Notes under the pieces: model-generated
Databases searched by the model: none
Seen by the model: the letters and a program-made list of their open reading frames with translations, nothing else
Told to the model about the DNA's origin: nothing
Origin: an uncultured Arenicella sp.
GTDB lineage: Bacteria; Pseudomonadota; Gammaproteobacteria; Arenicellales; Arenicellaceae
Reading direction: 5' to 3'
NCBI GenBank assembly: GCA_938045295.1
Contig: CALINO010000004.1
Location: forward strand, 29,623-93,622
DNA length: 64,000 bases
Translations under genes and position numbers: made by a program
Part shown: positions 7,974 to 17,095 of the stretch, one piece after another
Numbering within the stretch: position 1 is the first letter of the stretch
How the letters are laid out: each line of letters opens with the position of its first letter

Positions 7974-10184
7974 GTGAATTACAAATCAACTCTATTTTCG
8001 GTGGCCGGTCTGCTGCTTTTTAGTAGCACTATCATGGCTGCCGATCCAACCTCTTTAAAGAAAAATACTATGTCGAAATACAGCCGCTTAACCCAATTAG
8101 CCACCCCTGCGCCCAGTGCTAAAAGGGTAGACAGTGAGCGCACCTATCACGGCAAAACGTTGCATGACCCTTATTTTTGGTTGAAAGACCCAAGCTACCC
8201 TAATGTGGATGATGAGCCGGTACTGGACTATCTAAAGCAAGAAAATGCTTACCATAAGGCATTTTTAGAGCCGCATAAGGCCTTGGTTGATACGGTGTTT
8301 GAAGAGTTCAAAGGGCGCACAGACGAAACCGAAGAATCAGTGCCATACATTGAAAACGGTTACGAATACCGTTGGTTTTATCGCGAAGGTGAAGAGTATC
8401 GAACTCGTGAGCGAACCAGTCTTGCAACCGGTAAAAGCGAGGTGTTTTTAGATGAAACCGCGTTGGCAAAAGGGCATAAATATTTTGTGCTGGGCGATTG
8501 GGAAATAAGCTCAGATAACCGATATTTAGCCTACTCGTTTGATACCGCTGGCGATGAGCGTTACCAAGTAAAAATTCAAGACTTGAAAACGGGGCAATAT
8601 TTAGACGATCAACTTAATGATGTGCAAGGTGAGGTGTCATTCAGCTCAGACGGTAAGTCGCTTATTTATTCGTTGTTAGAAAAAGAGCGTTGGCACGCCA
8701 AAGAAATTAAAGTGCATACGATTGGGCAAACGCAAGATAAAGACCTGACGCTTTATACTGAAAAAGACGACGGTTATTTTATTGGCTTTAATCAAACCAG
8801 CAGCAAGCAATTCTTTGTTATTAGTTCCAGCCAAGGCGAAGTGCAAGAAAGCTATGTGATTGGCAGTGATTTGAGTGGTGATTTGCAATTAATGGTTTCC
8901 CGAGATGACGGCTTTCAGCAAACAATAGATCACGCTCACGGTTACTTTTACTTGTTGGCCAATGACACGCATAAGAACTTTCGTCTTGCGCGAGTTAAAG
9001 ACACAGAGCCACAGCGTGATAACTGGCAAACTTTGCAAGCAGGTCGTGACGACAGTTACTTGCTCAGTTTGCAAAACTTTGATGGCTTTATGGCATTAAA
9101 GTCGCGCGACAAAGGGTTTGAAAAAATTGAGTTGATTGAATACCCAGGTAAAGAACTAGATAAGGGCAAGGCATCTTTAAAACGAACTAACATTGAATTT
9201 CCGGAAGCGGTTTTTACCGCCTCAGTGGGCGTCAACCCAGAGTTCAATACCGACTTCTTGCGCGTTCACTATCAATCGATGATCACCCCAGACACCACCT
9301 TTGATTACCAAGTTAACGGTAAACAATTAGTGACTCGAAAAGTGAAAAAAGTGCCGTCTGGTTACGATACAAATCAGTACGAAAGTGAGCGTGTCATGAT
9401 ACCCGCACGCGATGGCGTGGAGATTCCAGTGACCCTTGTGTACAAAAAAGGGTTTAAAAAAGACGGTCGTCAGCCAATGTGGCTGTATGGCTATGGCGCT
9501 TACGCGGCGACTATTTCGCCCACGTTTTCGACCATGCGTTTAAGTGCGCTTGACCGTGGTTTCTCGTTTGCAATTGCGCACGTGCGTGGCGGGGCGATGA
9601 TGGGTTACCAATGGTATTTGGACGGTAAGTTGGATAAACGCACCAATACCTTCAATGATTTTGTGGATGTGGCTAAAGGGCTGGTTGAGCGTGATTATGT
9701 GGCGGCCGGTAACATCTCTATTTCTGGCCGCAGCGCCGGTGGCGAATTAATGGGCGCGGTTACTATTCAAGCGCCAGAGTTATGGCGGTCGGTTAATTTG
9801 GGCGTGCCCTTTGTGGATGTACTCAATACCATGCTTGATGCAACCTTGCCATTAACACCGCCGGAATGGAAAGAGTGGGGCAACCCGATTGAAAGTGCGC
9901 AAGACTATGCGTTAATTCAAAGCTATTCGCCTTACGATAATATTGAAAAGCGCGCCTACCCACCGATGTACGTGTCGGGCGGTTTGAATGACCCGCGTGT
10001 CACCTACTGGGAGCCGGCTAAGTGGACGGCCAAAATGCGCGCTGAAAAAACCGACGATAATCTGCTGGTGATGCGCATTAATATGGGTGCTGGGCATTTC
10101 GCCAACTCAGGCCGCTATGGCCGCCTGCGTGACTACGCTGAAGAATACGCGTTTATGTTTTTAGCGCACGGCATTAGCCAATAG
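7974..10184 (+). CDS. Exported S9A prolyl oligopeptidase / oligopeptidase B
   Basis: Serine peptidase of the prolyl oligopeptidase family, with an N-terminal beta-propeller and a C-terminal alpha/beta hydrolase. The track starts at 7935, but the GTG at 7974 has a good GAGGA site about 7 bases upstream. From that start a clean signal peptide appears (MNYKSTLFSVAGLLLFSSTIMA, cleavage before ADP), so export to the periplasm is likely. In this 736-residue numbering the triad is Ser587 (SGRSAGGELMG), Asp673 (GGLNDPRVTYWEP) and His708 (GAGHFANSGR). The Ser motif and the conserved PWEP-type loop favour oligopeptidase B (cleaving after Arg/Lys in short peptides). Family members are often cytoplasmic, so the signal peptide is notable. 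Probably monocistronic. Confidence 0.9.
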   Translation: MNYKSTLFSVAGLLLFSSTIMAADPTSLKKNTMSKYSRLTQLATPAPSAKRVDSERTYHGKTLHDPYFWLKDPSYPNVDDEPVLDYLKQENAYHKAFLEPHKALVDTVFEEFKGRTDETEESVPYIENGYEYRWFYREGEEYRTRERTSLATGKSEVFLDETALAKGHKYFVLGDWEISSDNRYLAYSFDTAGDERYQVKIQDLKTGQYLDDQLNDVQGEVSFSSDGKSLIYSLLEKERWHAKEIKVHTIGQTQDKDLTLYTEKDDGYFIGFNQTSSKQFFVISSSQGEVQESYVIGSDLSGDLQLMVSRDDGFQQTIDHAHGYFYLLANDTHKNFRLARVKDTEPQRDNWQTLQAGRDDSYLLSLQNFDGFMALKSRDKGFEKIELIEYPGKELDKGKASLKRTNIEFPEAVFTASVGVNPEFNTDFLRVHYQSMITPDTTFDYQVNGKQLVTRKVKKVPSGYDTNQYESERVMIPARDGVEIPVTLVYKKGFKKDGRQPMWLYGYGAYAATISPTFSTMRLSALDRGFSFAIAHVRGGAMMGYQWYLDGKLDKRTNTFNDFVDVAKGLVERDYVAAGNISISGRSAGGELMGAVTIQAPELWRSVNLGVPFVDVLNTMLDATLPLTPPEWKEWGNPIESAQDYALIQSYSPYDNIEKRAYPPMYVSGGLNDPRVTYWEPAKWTAKMRAEKTDDNLLVMRINMGAGHFANSGRYGRLRDYAEEYAFMFLAHGISQ

Positions 10185-10243
10185 TCTGCACGCTTATGGG
10201 TGAGGCAGTGTTTGAAAAATGATGGTAGCAACTCATGCTGCCA

Positions 10244-12151
10244 TCACATGGCCTCTAACTCTTCCCAGCGGCTGAAGCAGTTATCTAATTCTTCTTGGTG
10301 CGCTTTTAATTGATTGCCAGCATCGGCAATCACATTCGCGTCTTGCTGATAAAAACTGGGTTCGGCCATGGTTTGGGTTAACGTCGCTATTGCGCTTTCA
10401 AGCTCGTCGATTTTTTGCGGCATTAAATCCAGTTCGCGTTGTAATTTGTAACTCAGCTTTTTCGGTTTAATGGCTGCCTTGTTTGTGGTTGCTGGCTTGT
10501 CGACATTACTGGTGTTGGTTTGAGTTGTGGCTTGCTTAGTAATGGCATCACGTTCTCGTTTTTGTCGCAACCAGTCATCGTAACCGCCGATGTATTCATA
10601 CACCTTACCATCACCTTCAAAGGCAATGGTGCTGGTCACCACATTGTCGAGAAAGGTTCGGTCATGGCTGACCAGCAGCAAGGTGCCGTTGTAATCAATC
10701 AGTAGCTGTTCTAAAAGTTCCAGCGTTTCGTAGTCAAGGTCATTGGTGGGCTCATCCAGCACTAAGAAATTAAAAGGCTGGGTGAACAGTTTGGCCAGCA
10801 TTAGGCGGTTACGCTCGCCGCCAGACAGTTTTGCCGCCGGTGCCCGCGCTCTTTCAGGGCTAAACAAGAAGTCTTGTAGGTAGCCCATAATGTGTTTGCG
10901 TTGGCCATTGATGGTGATTTCGTTATTGCCGGAAACATTGTCTTGCACGCTCAAATCATCGCGAATGGCCGAGCGGTGTTGATCCAGATAAGCGACTTCC
11001 AAAGCGGTGCCTATTTTAATGCTGCCGCGTTGCGGGGCTTGTTCACCGGTTAACATTTTTATTAATGTTGATTTGCCGCAGCCGTTGGGGCCAATAATGC
11101 CAACCTTGTCACCACGCAAAATGCGGCAAGAAAAACCACCGATCAGTGTTCGATCATCGAATTCAGCAAACAGCTCTTTACCTTCGATCACCACTTTGCC
11201 TGACTTCGCGGCTTGATTTAAGTTGATGCTGGCGGTGCCTTGGCGCTCCCGGCGTTGCTTGCGTTCTTCGCGCATTTTCTTCAGCGCACGTACTCGGCCT
11301 TCATTGCGGGTGCGTCGTGCTTGAATGCCTTGTCGAATCCACACCTCTTCTTGGGCTAGGCGTTTATCAAACTTAGCATTGTGGCGCTCTTCTTCTTCAA
11401 TCGCCTTGGCTTTGGCATTGAGGTAGGCGTTGTAGTTGCCGGGATATGACGTGATGATGCCGCGATCGAGTTCAATGATGCGGGTGCACAATTTATCAAT
11501 AAAACTGCGATCGTGAGACACAATGACCAAGGTGGCATTAAGGCTGAGTAATAGTTTTTCTAGCCACAAAATGGTGTCGATATCTAAGTGGTTGGTCGGC
11601 TCATCCAGCAATACAATATCGGGCTCTTTTACCATGGCTTGCGCCATTAAAACTCGGCGTTTCATGCCGCCAGACAGCTCTTTAAAGCGTTGCTCGGGTT
11701 CTAAGTCAAATTGCGAGCACAGTTTTTTGACTTGGTGGTCGAGTGACCAAGCATCCATTTCATTGAGTTCGGTTTGCAGGCTGGCTGAGGCATCGTGCTG
11801 CTGCGCATCATCATTCGTTGCATTGTCAGCTACATTGTCAGTTAAGTAGAATTGAGTGAGCTTTGGCCCGCGCTCACTGTCGCCTAAGGCAATGACGCTG
11901 CGGATGTCATAATCCATGTCATTGGGCACCTCTTGAATCAGCCGCCCTGCAATCACGCCTTGCTGCCTGATCAGTTCGCCATCATCCGGCAGAAGCTCGC
12001 CGTCAATCAACTTAAGCAGAGTGGATTTTCCCGCGCCATTGCGCCCAATCAAGCCAATGCGCTCATTGGCGTCAATGGTTAAATTGGTCTGATCCAGAAT
12101 TGCGTCGGCACCGAAACTAACGGTGACATCTTTCAGAGTGATTAGGGCCAT
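10244..12151 (-). CDS. uup: ABC-F ATPase Uup
   Basis: Soluble protein with two ABC ATPase domains and no membrane segments. Walker A GRNGAGKST and signature LSGGM are in the first domain; GPNGCGKST and LSGGE in the second. Both Walker B strands read LLDEPTNHLD and VLDEPTNDLD. The inter-domain linker is highly basic, and a C-terminal coiled coil of about 90 residues (KLQRELDLMPQKIDELESAI) matches the DNA-binding tail of Uup. Uup acts on ribosomes or branched DNA; in E. coli loss raises precise transposon excision. The ATG at 12151 (MALITLKDVTVSF) aligns with family starts and replaces the track start at 12199. Product is 635 residues, as expected. Confidence 0.94.
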   Translation of the reverse strand: MALITLKDVTVSFGADAILDQTNLTIDANERIGLIGRNGAGKSTLLKLIDGELLPDDGELIRQQGVIAGRLIQEVPNDMDYDIRSVIALGDSERGPKLTQFYLTDNVADNATNDDAQQHDASASLQTELNEMDAWSLDHQVKKLCSQFDLEPEQRFKELSGGMKRRVLMAQAMVKEPDIVLLDEPTNHLDIDTILWLEKLLLSLNATLVIVSHDRSFIDKLCTRIIELDRGIITSYPGNYNAYLNAKAKAIEEEERHNAKFDKRLAQEEVWIRQGIQARRTRNEGRVRALKKMREERKQRRERQGTASINLNQAAKSGKVVIEGKELFAEFDDRTLIGGFSCRILRGDKVGIIGPNGCGKSTLIKMLTGEQAPQRGSIKIGTALEVAYLDQHRSAIRDDLSVQDNVSGNNEITINGQRKHIMGYLQDFLFSPERARAPAAKLSGGERNRLMLAKLFTQPFNFLVLDEPTNDLDYETLELLEQLLIDYNGTLLLVSHDRTFLDNVVTSTIAFEGDGKVYEYIGGYDDWLRQKRERDAITKQATTQTNTSNVDKPATTNKAAIKPKKLSYKLQRELDLMPQKIDELESAIATLTQTMAEPSFYQQDANVIADAGNQLKAHQEELDNCFSRWEELEAM

Positions 12152-12506
12152 AAGAGGGTTTTTTACGTATAAAAATAACGGCGTGAAGTCTATCATCAAC
12201 CGGCCTAAGAGTATTGCGCGCGCGGTATATTGGCGTGCTAATCATTAAATTACCGTCTGAGTGTGTGAACAAATATTAAATTTGATGATTTTATAAGGAG
12301 TGCTTAAGCGTAATTTTGTATGGTATTGCAGTTAAGTATAAGGAAATTTGTTTGATCCACCGGTGATTGCATAGGTGATTCGATGGGTCGCTGGTGATCG
12401 TGGTGATGTATAGATGATGTGCAAAGAGGCTATTTTGAAACGTCGTTACTCAACTGGTCGTTACCCAATTAAAACAGCAGTAAATATTAGGAGTATTGAA
12501 AATACT
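12152..12506. other. Divergent intergenic region with GGTGAT repeats
   Basis: About 355 bp between uup and the DUF4329 gene, which diverge here. No credible ORF is seen. The hexamer GGTGAT occurs four times within 50 bp (12362, 12374, 12393, 12402), just before the first possible start codon of the plus-strand gene. AT-rich sequence at 12240-12300 could hold promoters. Function of the repeats is unknown. Confidence 0.4.
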
Positions 12507-13940
12507 ATGAAGGATTTAACAAACAAGCTGAATGTACCAAAGGCAATCAGCCGTTCATTATTGTTAACGTCGCTAATGGCTGGTGTTATTGGTGCAATAA
12601 GTTTACCCGCCTCTGGCGCAGATCAATTTGCTGACTTTTGGCTTACTCAGTCTGCCGGTTCTAAGCAGCATTCAAGTCACAACAATACGGTGAGCGTGCA
12701 AACTCAACTGGTGCAAAAAAACGCTGATAGGCCATATGTCAATCAATACAGTGATGAATTTGTATCGAGTTTTATCAGCACCGAAAATACCGACGGCAAT
12801 GGTGTGACGGTTCTGAGCCGTTATTCGGATTTTGAATACAGTAGCGCGATTGAAGGCAAAGTGGGTAATTTTAGTGTGACAAGCAGCACTGGCCGAGGCG
12901 AGCGTTTTGGCCGCACCATTAGTCAGTACAATGGTTTAGATCCGTACGCGTTTCATGGTGGTAACCTATCTGAATTTCGTTATCAAGGCTCGGCCATAGG
13001 CTATCAATTTGCCGGTCAACATCAGATTCAATTTGGCCGCACGGTGGTCAAGGCCGACCGTTTAGAAGATCGCACTTCGGACTACATTGACTATTCAAGT
13101 AATGGCTTATTTGCTCGCTACACTCAAATATCACGCGGTGCTGATTCGGTTGGTTATGGCATGGACTTTGGAATGAGTGTTGGGCGTTTTGATGTGGCCT
13201 ACCAACGTTTGTCCAGTCGTTACGATGCCTCCACTGATCGAGTGCGCGTGCAATGGAATCAAAGCGCTAACAACCAGTTTGGTTTTGAATTCTCTGAGCA
13301 TAAAAACACACTGCTTAACTTTCACACCGATTCCAGAATGATGCTGACTTGGCATCATACGTTTGGCAGCTCATTGCCGGTAAGTCATGCGGCAAGTGCG
13401 GCTAATGCTAAAGGTAAAAAGAAATCAGGCAACGGTGGTCGACGAATTTTAATTGGTGGTGCAGCGGCCGCAGCGGCTTTGTTATTGAGCTCAGGCAGCG
13501 ATGAACAAGACAGCGCTGAACGTGTTATGCCGCAGGGCAATGGCTTGGTGCGTAATGTACAAGCGCAGCATGATGCGGCTCGGCAACGTTTAAATATGAT
13601 TAACCCAGTGTCGGTGAATCAGAACCGAGAGTTTGGCGGTTATATATATCAATCGGCGGACGGCAGTTATGCTTCCACTCAGCCTATTCGTGGTGAAGCG
13701 GCGTCAGTGTCTTTACCTATACCGAGTTTGGGGGTGCCGGCAGGCACCTTTGCGCGCGCAAGCTACCATACTCATGCCGCGTTTGACCCACGTTTTGATA
13801 ATGAAAACTTTTCACCCACTGATTTGGCTGGTGACCGTGAATTTGATATTGATGGCTATTTAGGCACTCCAGGCGGTCGTTTTCTTTACCATGAGGTTTC
13901 CACAGGCGCAATCAGTCAACTTGGGCGAGTAAATAACTAA
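12507..13940 (+). CDS. Envelope protein with C-terminal DUF4329 (JAMM-like) domain
   Basis: A 477-residue protein when started at ATG 12507, which yields the signal peptide MKDLTNKLNVPKAISRSLLL...SGA. An AGGAG lies 13 bases upstream, rather far; the track start 12414 adds 31 residues and remains possible. Residues about 40-340 are beta-rich with alternating hydrophobic and polar residues and many Tyr/Phe/Arg, like a barrel or adhesin. An Ala-rich hydrophobic segment after a basic stretch (RRILIGGAAAAAALLL) follows. The last 100 residues match DUF4329, a domain found at the ends of secreted and polymorphic-toxin proteins: YHTHAAFDPRFDNENFSPTD. Its H-x-H (His421, His423), Ser436 and Asp439 resemble a JAMM metallopeptidase site. 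The next gene begins 2 bp later. Activity is inferred only. Confidence 0.72.
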   Translation: MKDLTNKLNVPKAISRSLLLTSLMAGVIGAISLPASGADQFADFWLTQSAGSKQHSSHNNTVSVQTQLVQKNADRPYVNQYSDEFVSSFISTENTDGNGVTVLSRYSDFEYSSAIEGKVGNFSVTSSTGRGERFGRTISQYNGLDPYAFHGGNLSEFRYQGSAIGYQFAGQHQIQFGRTVVKADRLEDRTSDYIDYSSNGLFARYTQISRGADSVGYGMDFGMSVGRFDVAYQRLSSRYDASTDRVRVQWNQSANNQFGFEFSEHKNTLLNFHTDSRMMLTWHHTFGSSLPVSHAASAANAKGKKKSGNGGRRILIGGAAAAAALLLSSGSDEQDSAERVMPQGNGLVRNVQAQHDAARQRLNMINPVSVNQNREFGGYIYQSADGSYASTQPIRGEAASVSLPIPSLGVPAGTFARASYHTHAAFDPRFDNENFSPTDLAGDREFDIDGYLGTPGGRFLYHEVSTGAISQLGRVNN

Positions 13941-13942
13941 TC

Positions 13943-14455
13943 ATGCGCTCAGTCATAATCTTCTTTTTAGCTCAATTTACGGTGGCGTGTATGGCGAATG
14001 ATGCTGGTAGCCTTGATTTACAAGCATTGGCAGAAAAATCGTATAACGATGCCGTGGAGTACGTTAATAAACTGCCTTCGGATTGCATGTACAGCGACGG
14101 TTATTATTGCGCAGAGGTCAGTGATAAAAACAAACTTGGCGTCAGCGGTGACTATGCTTCATTAATGGACGCCAGTGGCACCTTGCCGGCGCCGGTATTA
14201 CAAGCTTGGCCAGTTGCGTATCAAGCGTTTCAGCAGCAAGATATTTTAACTGAGAAGCAAAAACAGCTAAAACATTACCGCGTTGGGTTTAAGCACGATA
14301 ATGGCGAGGTAACGGTGTTGTTTCGCCCTTTATTGTTGCCTCAGTTGGTGGATGGTGACGTGGTCGGCAAGATGCGTGCCGCGTTTGGTAAAGAGGTCAG
14401 AGTGAGCGTCAGCGCCGATGACTTTTCCATAATTAAGGTGATATTTGGCCGCTAA
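13943..14455 (+). CDS. Small secreted protein, partner of the DUF4329 gene
   Basis: 170 residues, family not recognised. The N-terminus MRSVIIFFLAQFTVACMAND is a signal peptide; the TVAC sequence could be a lipobox (Cys16), otherwise cleavage would be after CMA. The mature part has two cysteines close together (SDCMYSDGYYCAEV), likely a disulfide, supporting periplasmic or extracytoplasmic location. The rest is mixed alpha/beta with a C-terminal strand-rich region. It starts 2 bp after the DUF4329 gene, so the two are almost surely co-translated. It could be an accessory or immunity-like partner; that is inference from position only. Confidence 0.65.
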   Translation: MRSVIIFFLAQFTVACMANDAGSLDLQALAEKSYNDAVEYVNKLPSDCMYSDGYYCAEVSDKNKLGVSGDYASLMDASGTLPAPVLQAWPVAYQAFQQQDILTEKQKQLKHYRVGFKHDNGEVTVLFRPLLLPQLVDGDVVGKMRAAFGKEVRVSVSADDFSIIKVIFGR

Positions 14456-14608
14456 AGCCGCTTTTTTGCAGTAAAGAATGGCTGTTTAACGGCGTTTTGC
14501 TCTAACCGACGCAGTATTCTTCATGCTATGTTGGGTGTGGGTAACGCGTTTTATACCTAAGTATTGAGTTGTTAAATATAAAATATTATTCAATATACGG
14601 AGGATGTA

Positions 14609-14890
14609 ATGTTAGAGCTTATTATCTCTTTGGCCAGCGGTGCCCTAGGCGGCAACCTTGCCGGTAAGGCATCAAGCGCCTTGAATCAAGGCACGCTGAT
14701 TAATTCAATTGTTGGCATTTTAGGTGGCGGTTTAGGTGGGCAAATTTTGTCTACGCTCACCGGCGGCGCGGTAGATGCGGGCTCGGCAGCCAGTATTGCG
14801 GGCATAGTGTCATCCGTCGCCTCAGGCGGTGTTGGCGGCGGTGTATTACTCGCCATCGTCGGTTTTATTCGTAAAGCGATTGGCAAATAA
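14609..14890 (+). CDS. Glycine-rich small membrane-active protein, unknown function
   Basis: 93 residues with an excellent ribosome binding site (GGAGG, 5 bases before ATG). About a quarter of the residues are glycine, in repeats such as GALGGNLAGKASSAL and ILGGGLGGQILS, with two or three glycine-zipper-like hydrophobic stretches and a short basic end (FIRKAIGK). Similar short Gly-rich proteins are widespread in Proteobacteria without a known role. Glycine zippers suggest membrane insertion or oligomerisation. It has its own terminator 16 bp downstream, so it is probably transcribed as a short separate unit. The antisense proline-rich ORF is a shadow. Confidence 0.75.
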   Translation: MLELIISLASGALGGNLAGKASSALNQGTLINSIVGILGGGLGGQILSTLTGGAVDAGSAASIAGIVSSVASGGVGGGVLLAIVGFIRKAIGK

Positions 14891-14905
14891 GTCTTGCCGG
14901 TCATG

Positions 14906-14947
14906 ACCTAAGGCCGATCGCCGTGCATTGATTGGTCTTAGGTTTTA
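14906..14947 (+). terminator. Intrinsic terminator after the Gly-rich gene
   Basis: Ten-base stem ACCTAAGGCC / GGTCTTAGGT (one G-U pair) followed by TTTATTA, located 16 bp past the stop codon. Confidence 0.7.
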
Positions 14948-15109
14948 TTAACTAGGTTTAGTTAAAAAGTTTTTGCTAAAAAGGGTGCGGCAAGCAGCGG
15001 CATTGCCACACAGCATTAACATCAATACAATGAACTCAGGCCATTGCCTTGTTTTTGCGTATTATTTCGTTTTTCATATTCAGCTTCCCACTTAATTACT
15101 TCCTTCTTT

Positions 15110-15925
15110 ATGTTAGTAGAACAAATTTCTGTGAATAACAGTTTGCGTAACTATATGTACTTGGTTGCGTGCCCCGAGACTCGCGAAGCGGCCGCCATTG
15201 ACCCGCTGGATCATGTGCTTTTATTGCAACGAGCCAAAGAGCTGGGTTGGAATGTGCGCTCAGTGATTAACACGCACGAACACCATGATCATATTGGTGG
15301 AAACGAACCCGTGATTAATGCCACAGGCGCGACCTTGTACGCACATCAACACGCCATGGATAAAATACCCAATGTTGATCAAGGCTTGGCGGCGGGTGAT
15401 GTGGTGCAAATCGGCACCTCCGTGGAATTAATTGCATTGGATACACCGGGTCATACGTTTTGCCACACCTGTTTGTATTACATGGGTAAAAATGACTTTA
15501 AACAGGATTCTGAAATGCCCGCTCTATTTAGCGGTGACACACTGTTCAATGCCGGCGTGGGCAACTGCCACAATGGTGGTAACCCTCAAACCTTGTATCA
15601 AACCTTTCGTGACCAGTTATTTAAGTTGCCCGACTACACACGCATTTTTCCCGGTCACGACTACATAGTGAATAACCTGCAATTTACGTTGGATCGAGAG
15701 CCAAACAATGCGGCGGCTAAAAGCCTTTTAGTGGCACTGCAGCAGTGGACGAGTGAAAAACACTTCATTTCAAACATTGCGATGGAAAAACTGGTTAATG
15801 CTTTTTTTCGATTAGACAGTGAAGAGATTATCGACACCTTGCGGCCTAAATTTCCCGATTTGGCTGAGCAGCCCAATGAAGAAGACGTGTTCTTAAAGCT
15901 CAGAGAGCTGCGTAATCATTGGTAG
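15110..15925 (+). CDS. Metallo-beta-lactamase-fold hydrolase, glyoxalase II-like
   Basis: Probable hydroxyacylglutathione hydrolase, which releases glutathione and D-lactate from S-lactoylglutathione. The binuclear metal motif THEHHDHIGGN (HxHxDH) is intact, followed by further ligands in DTPGHTFCH, SGDTLF and FPGHDY. The track start at 15044 adds 22 hydrophobic residues without family support; ATG 15110 (MLVEQISVNNSLRNYMYLV) fits the glyoxalase II start, giving 271 residues. The C-terminal part (after about 190) is less conserved than GloB, so a related thioesterase such as GloC-like or persulfide-type enzyme is possible, though length and the LREL ending favour GloB. Appears monocistronic. 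Confidence 0.85.
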   Translation: MLVEQISVNNSLRNYMYLVACPETREAAAIDPLDHVLLLQRAKELGWNVRSVINTHEHHDHIGGNEPVINATGATLYAHQHAMDKIPNVDQGLAAGDVVQIGTSVELIALDTPGHTFCHTCLYYMGKNDFKQDSEMPALFSGDTLFNAGVGNCHNGGNPQTLYQTFRDQLFKLPDYTRIFPGHDYIVNNLQFTLDREPNNAAAKSLLVALQQWTSEKHFISNIAMEKLVNAFFRLDSEEIIDTLRPKFPDLAEQPNEEDVFLKLRELRNHW

Positions 15926-16022
15926 GGCGCTATTTTCTGCTGATTTAGGCATTCAACAACGCGTAAAATTTTGTCGAAAATATTATTTATACTCGTCCAA
16001 TAAACCTATAATTCGACTGTTG

Positions 16023-16042
16023 TCAGCCTTGATATAGGCTGA
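16023..16042 (+). other. Leader hairpin upstream of ilvE
   Basis: Perfect 7-bp inverted repeat TCAGCCT-tgatat-AGGCTGA located 41 bases before the ilvE start codon and just after a TATAAT at 16007. It has no T run, so it may act as an mRNA 5' structure or an operator. Confidence 0.4.
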
Positions 16043-16083
16043 GGTTTAATTGATGAGTGTTACCACTACTGGAGAGAAAAGTA

Positions 16084-17007
16084 ATGTCATTTGATGATCG
16101 TGATGGTTTTATTTGGATGGATGGCGAGTTCGTAGATTGGCGAGACGCCAAGGTGCATGTGTTAACTCATACGCTTCATTACGGTGTTGGCGTTTTCGAA
16201 GGTGTGCGTGCTTATGCCACCGAGCAAGGCCCAGCAATCTTTCGTTTAGATCGCCATACTGAACGCTTAAATCAATCGGCTAAAATTATGGGAATGAACA
16301 TTCCCTTTTCAGATGATGTGGTGAATCAAGCGCAGTGCGATGTGGTGCGAAAAAATAAGCTTAAATCAGCCTACCTACGGCCTATGGCGTATTACGGCTC
16401 AGAAGGCATGGGCTTACACGCCAGTAATTTGAAAGTACATTTGATGGTGGCTGCGTGGGAATGGGGTACGTATTTGGGCGACGATGCGCTTGAAAAAGGC
16501 ATACGCGTTAAAACCTCATCGTTTAGCCGTCACCACGTGAACAGCACCATGGCCAAAGCTAAGACCAACGGTCATTACACAAACTCAATTTTAGCAACCC
16601 AAGAGGCGGCTAACTCGGGTTACGATGAAGCCTTATTGCTGGATACCAACGGTTATGTGGCTGAAGGCGCCGGTGAAAATATCTTTGTGATTCGTCGAGG
16701 GAAGGTCTACACCCCAGAATTAACTTCGGCGCTTGAGGGAATTACCCGAGATACTGTGGTGGAAGTGCTTACAAAAGACATGGGGCTTGATGTGGTGGAA
16801 AAGCAAATCACCCGCGATGAAGTGTACACCGCCGATGAAGTTTTCTTTACTGGCACCGCGGCCGAAGTTACGCCCATTGCATCGTTAGATGATCGTGAAA
16901 TAGGCGACGGTTCTCGCGGTGTAATAACTGAAGAGGTTCAGACTCGATACTTTGATATCGTCAATGGTCGAGATAAAACACGCCAGCACTGGCTAACGTA
17001 CCTGTAA
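16084..17007 (+). CDS. ilvE: Branched-chain amino acid aminotransferase
   Basis: Class IV PLP aminotransferase, the final step of valine, leucine and isoleucine synthesis. ATG 16084 has a strong GGAGAG site 8 bases upstream and gives 307 residues (E. coli 309). The N-terminal DGFIWMDGEFVDWRDAKVHVLTHTLHYG and GVFEGVRAY segments are diagnostic. The PLP lysine is in STMAKAKTNGHYTNS region near residue 160, and the cofactor loop YVAEGAGENIF plus LEGITRDTVVE are intact. As in Pseudomonas, it is followed by waaF, 88 bp downstream. Confidence 0.97.
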   Translation: MSFDDRDGFIWMDGEFVDWRDAKVHVLTHTLHYGVGVFEGVRAYATEQGPAIFRLDRHTERLNQSAKIMGMNIPFSDDVVNQAQCDVVRKNKLKSAYLRPMAYYGSEGMGLHASNLKVHLMVAAWEWGTYLGDDALEKGIRVKTSSFSRHHVNSTMAKAKTNGHYTNSILATQEAANSGYDEALLLDTNGYVAEGAGENIFVIRRGKVYTPELTSALEGITRDTVVEVLTKDMGLDVVEKQITRDEVYTADEVFFTGTAAEVTPIASLDDREIGDGSRGVITEEVQTRYFDIVNGRDKTRQHWLTYL

Positions 17008-17095
17008 ACCAATACTGCTTAATGACGTCGATATTGTCGATATTGTTGCTTAGTAAAATCTACTTAGTGGCTTGCAATCAAACTAGAGTGTCTTT

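Noticed and set aside
14686-14904. Proline-rich minus-strand ORF opposite the Gly-rich gene
   Set aside because: Pro-rich runs are the complement of Gly codons; no start signal. The plus-strand gene has a GGAGG site and a terminator.
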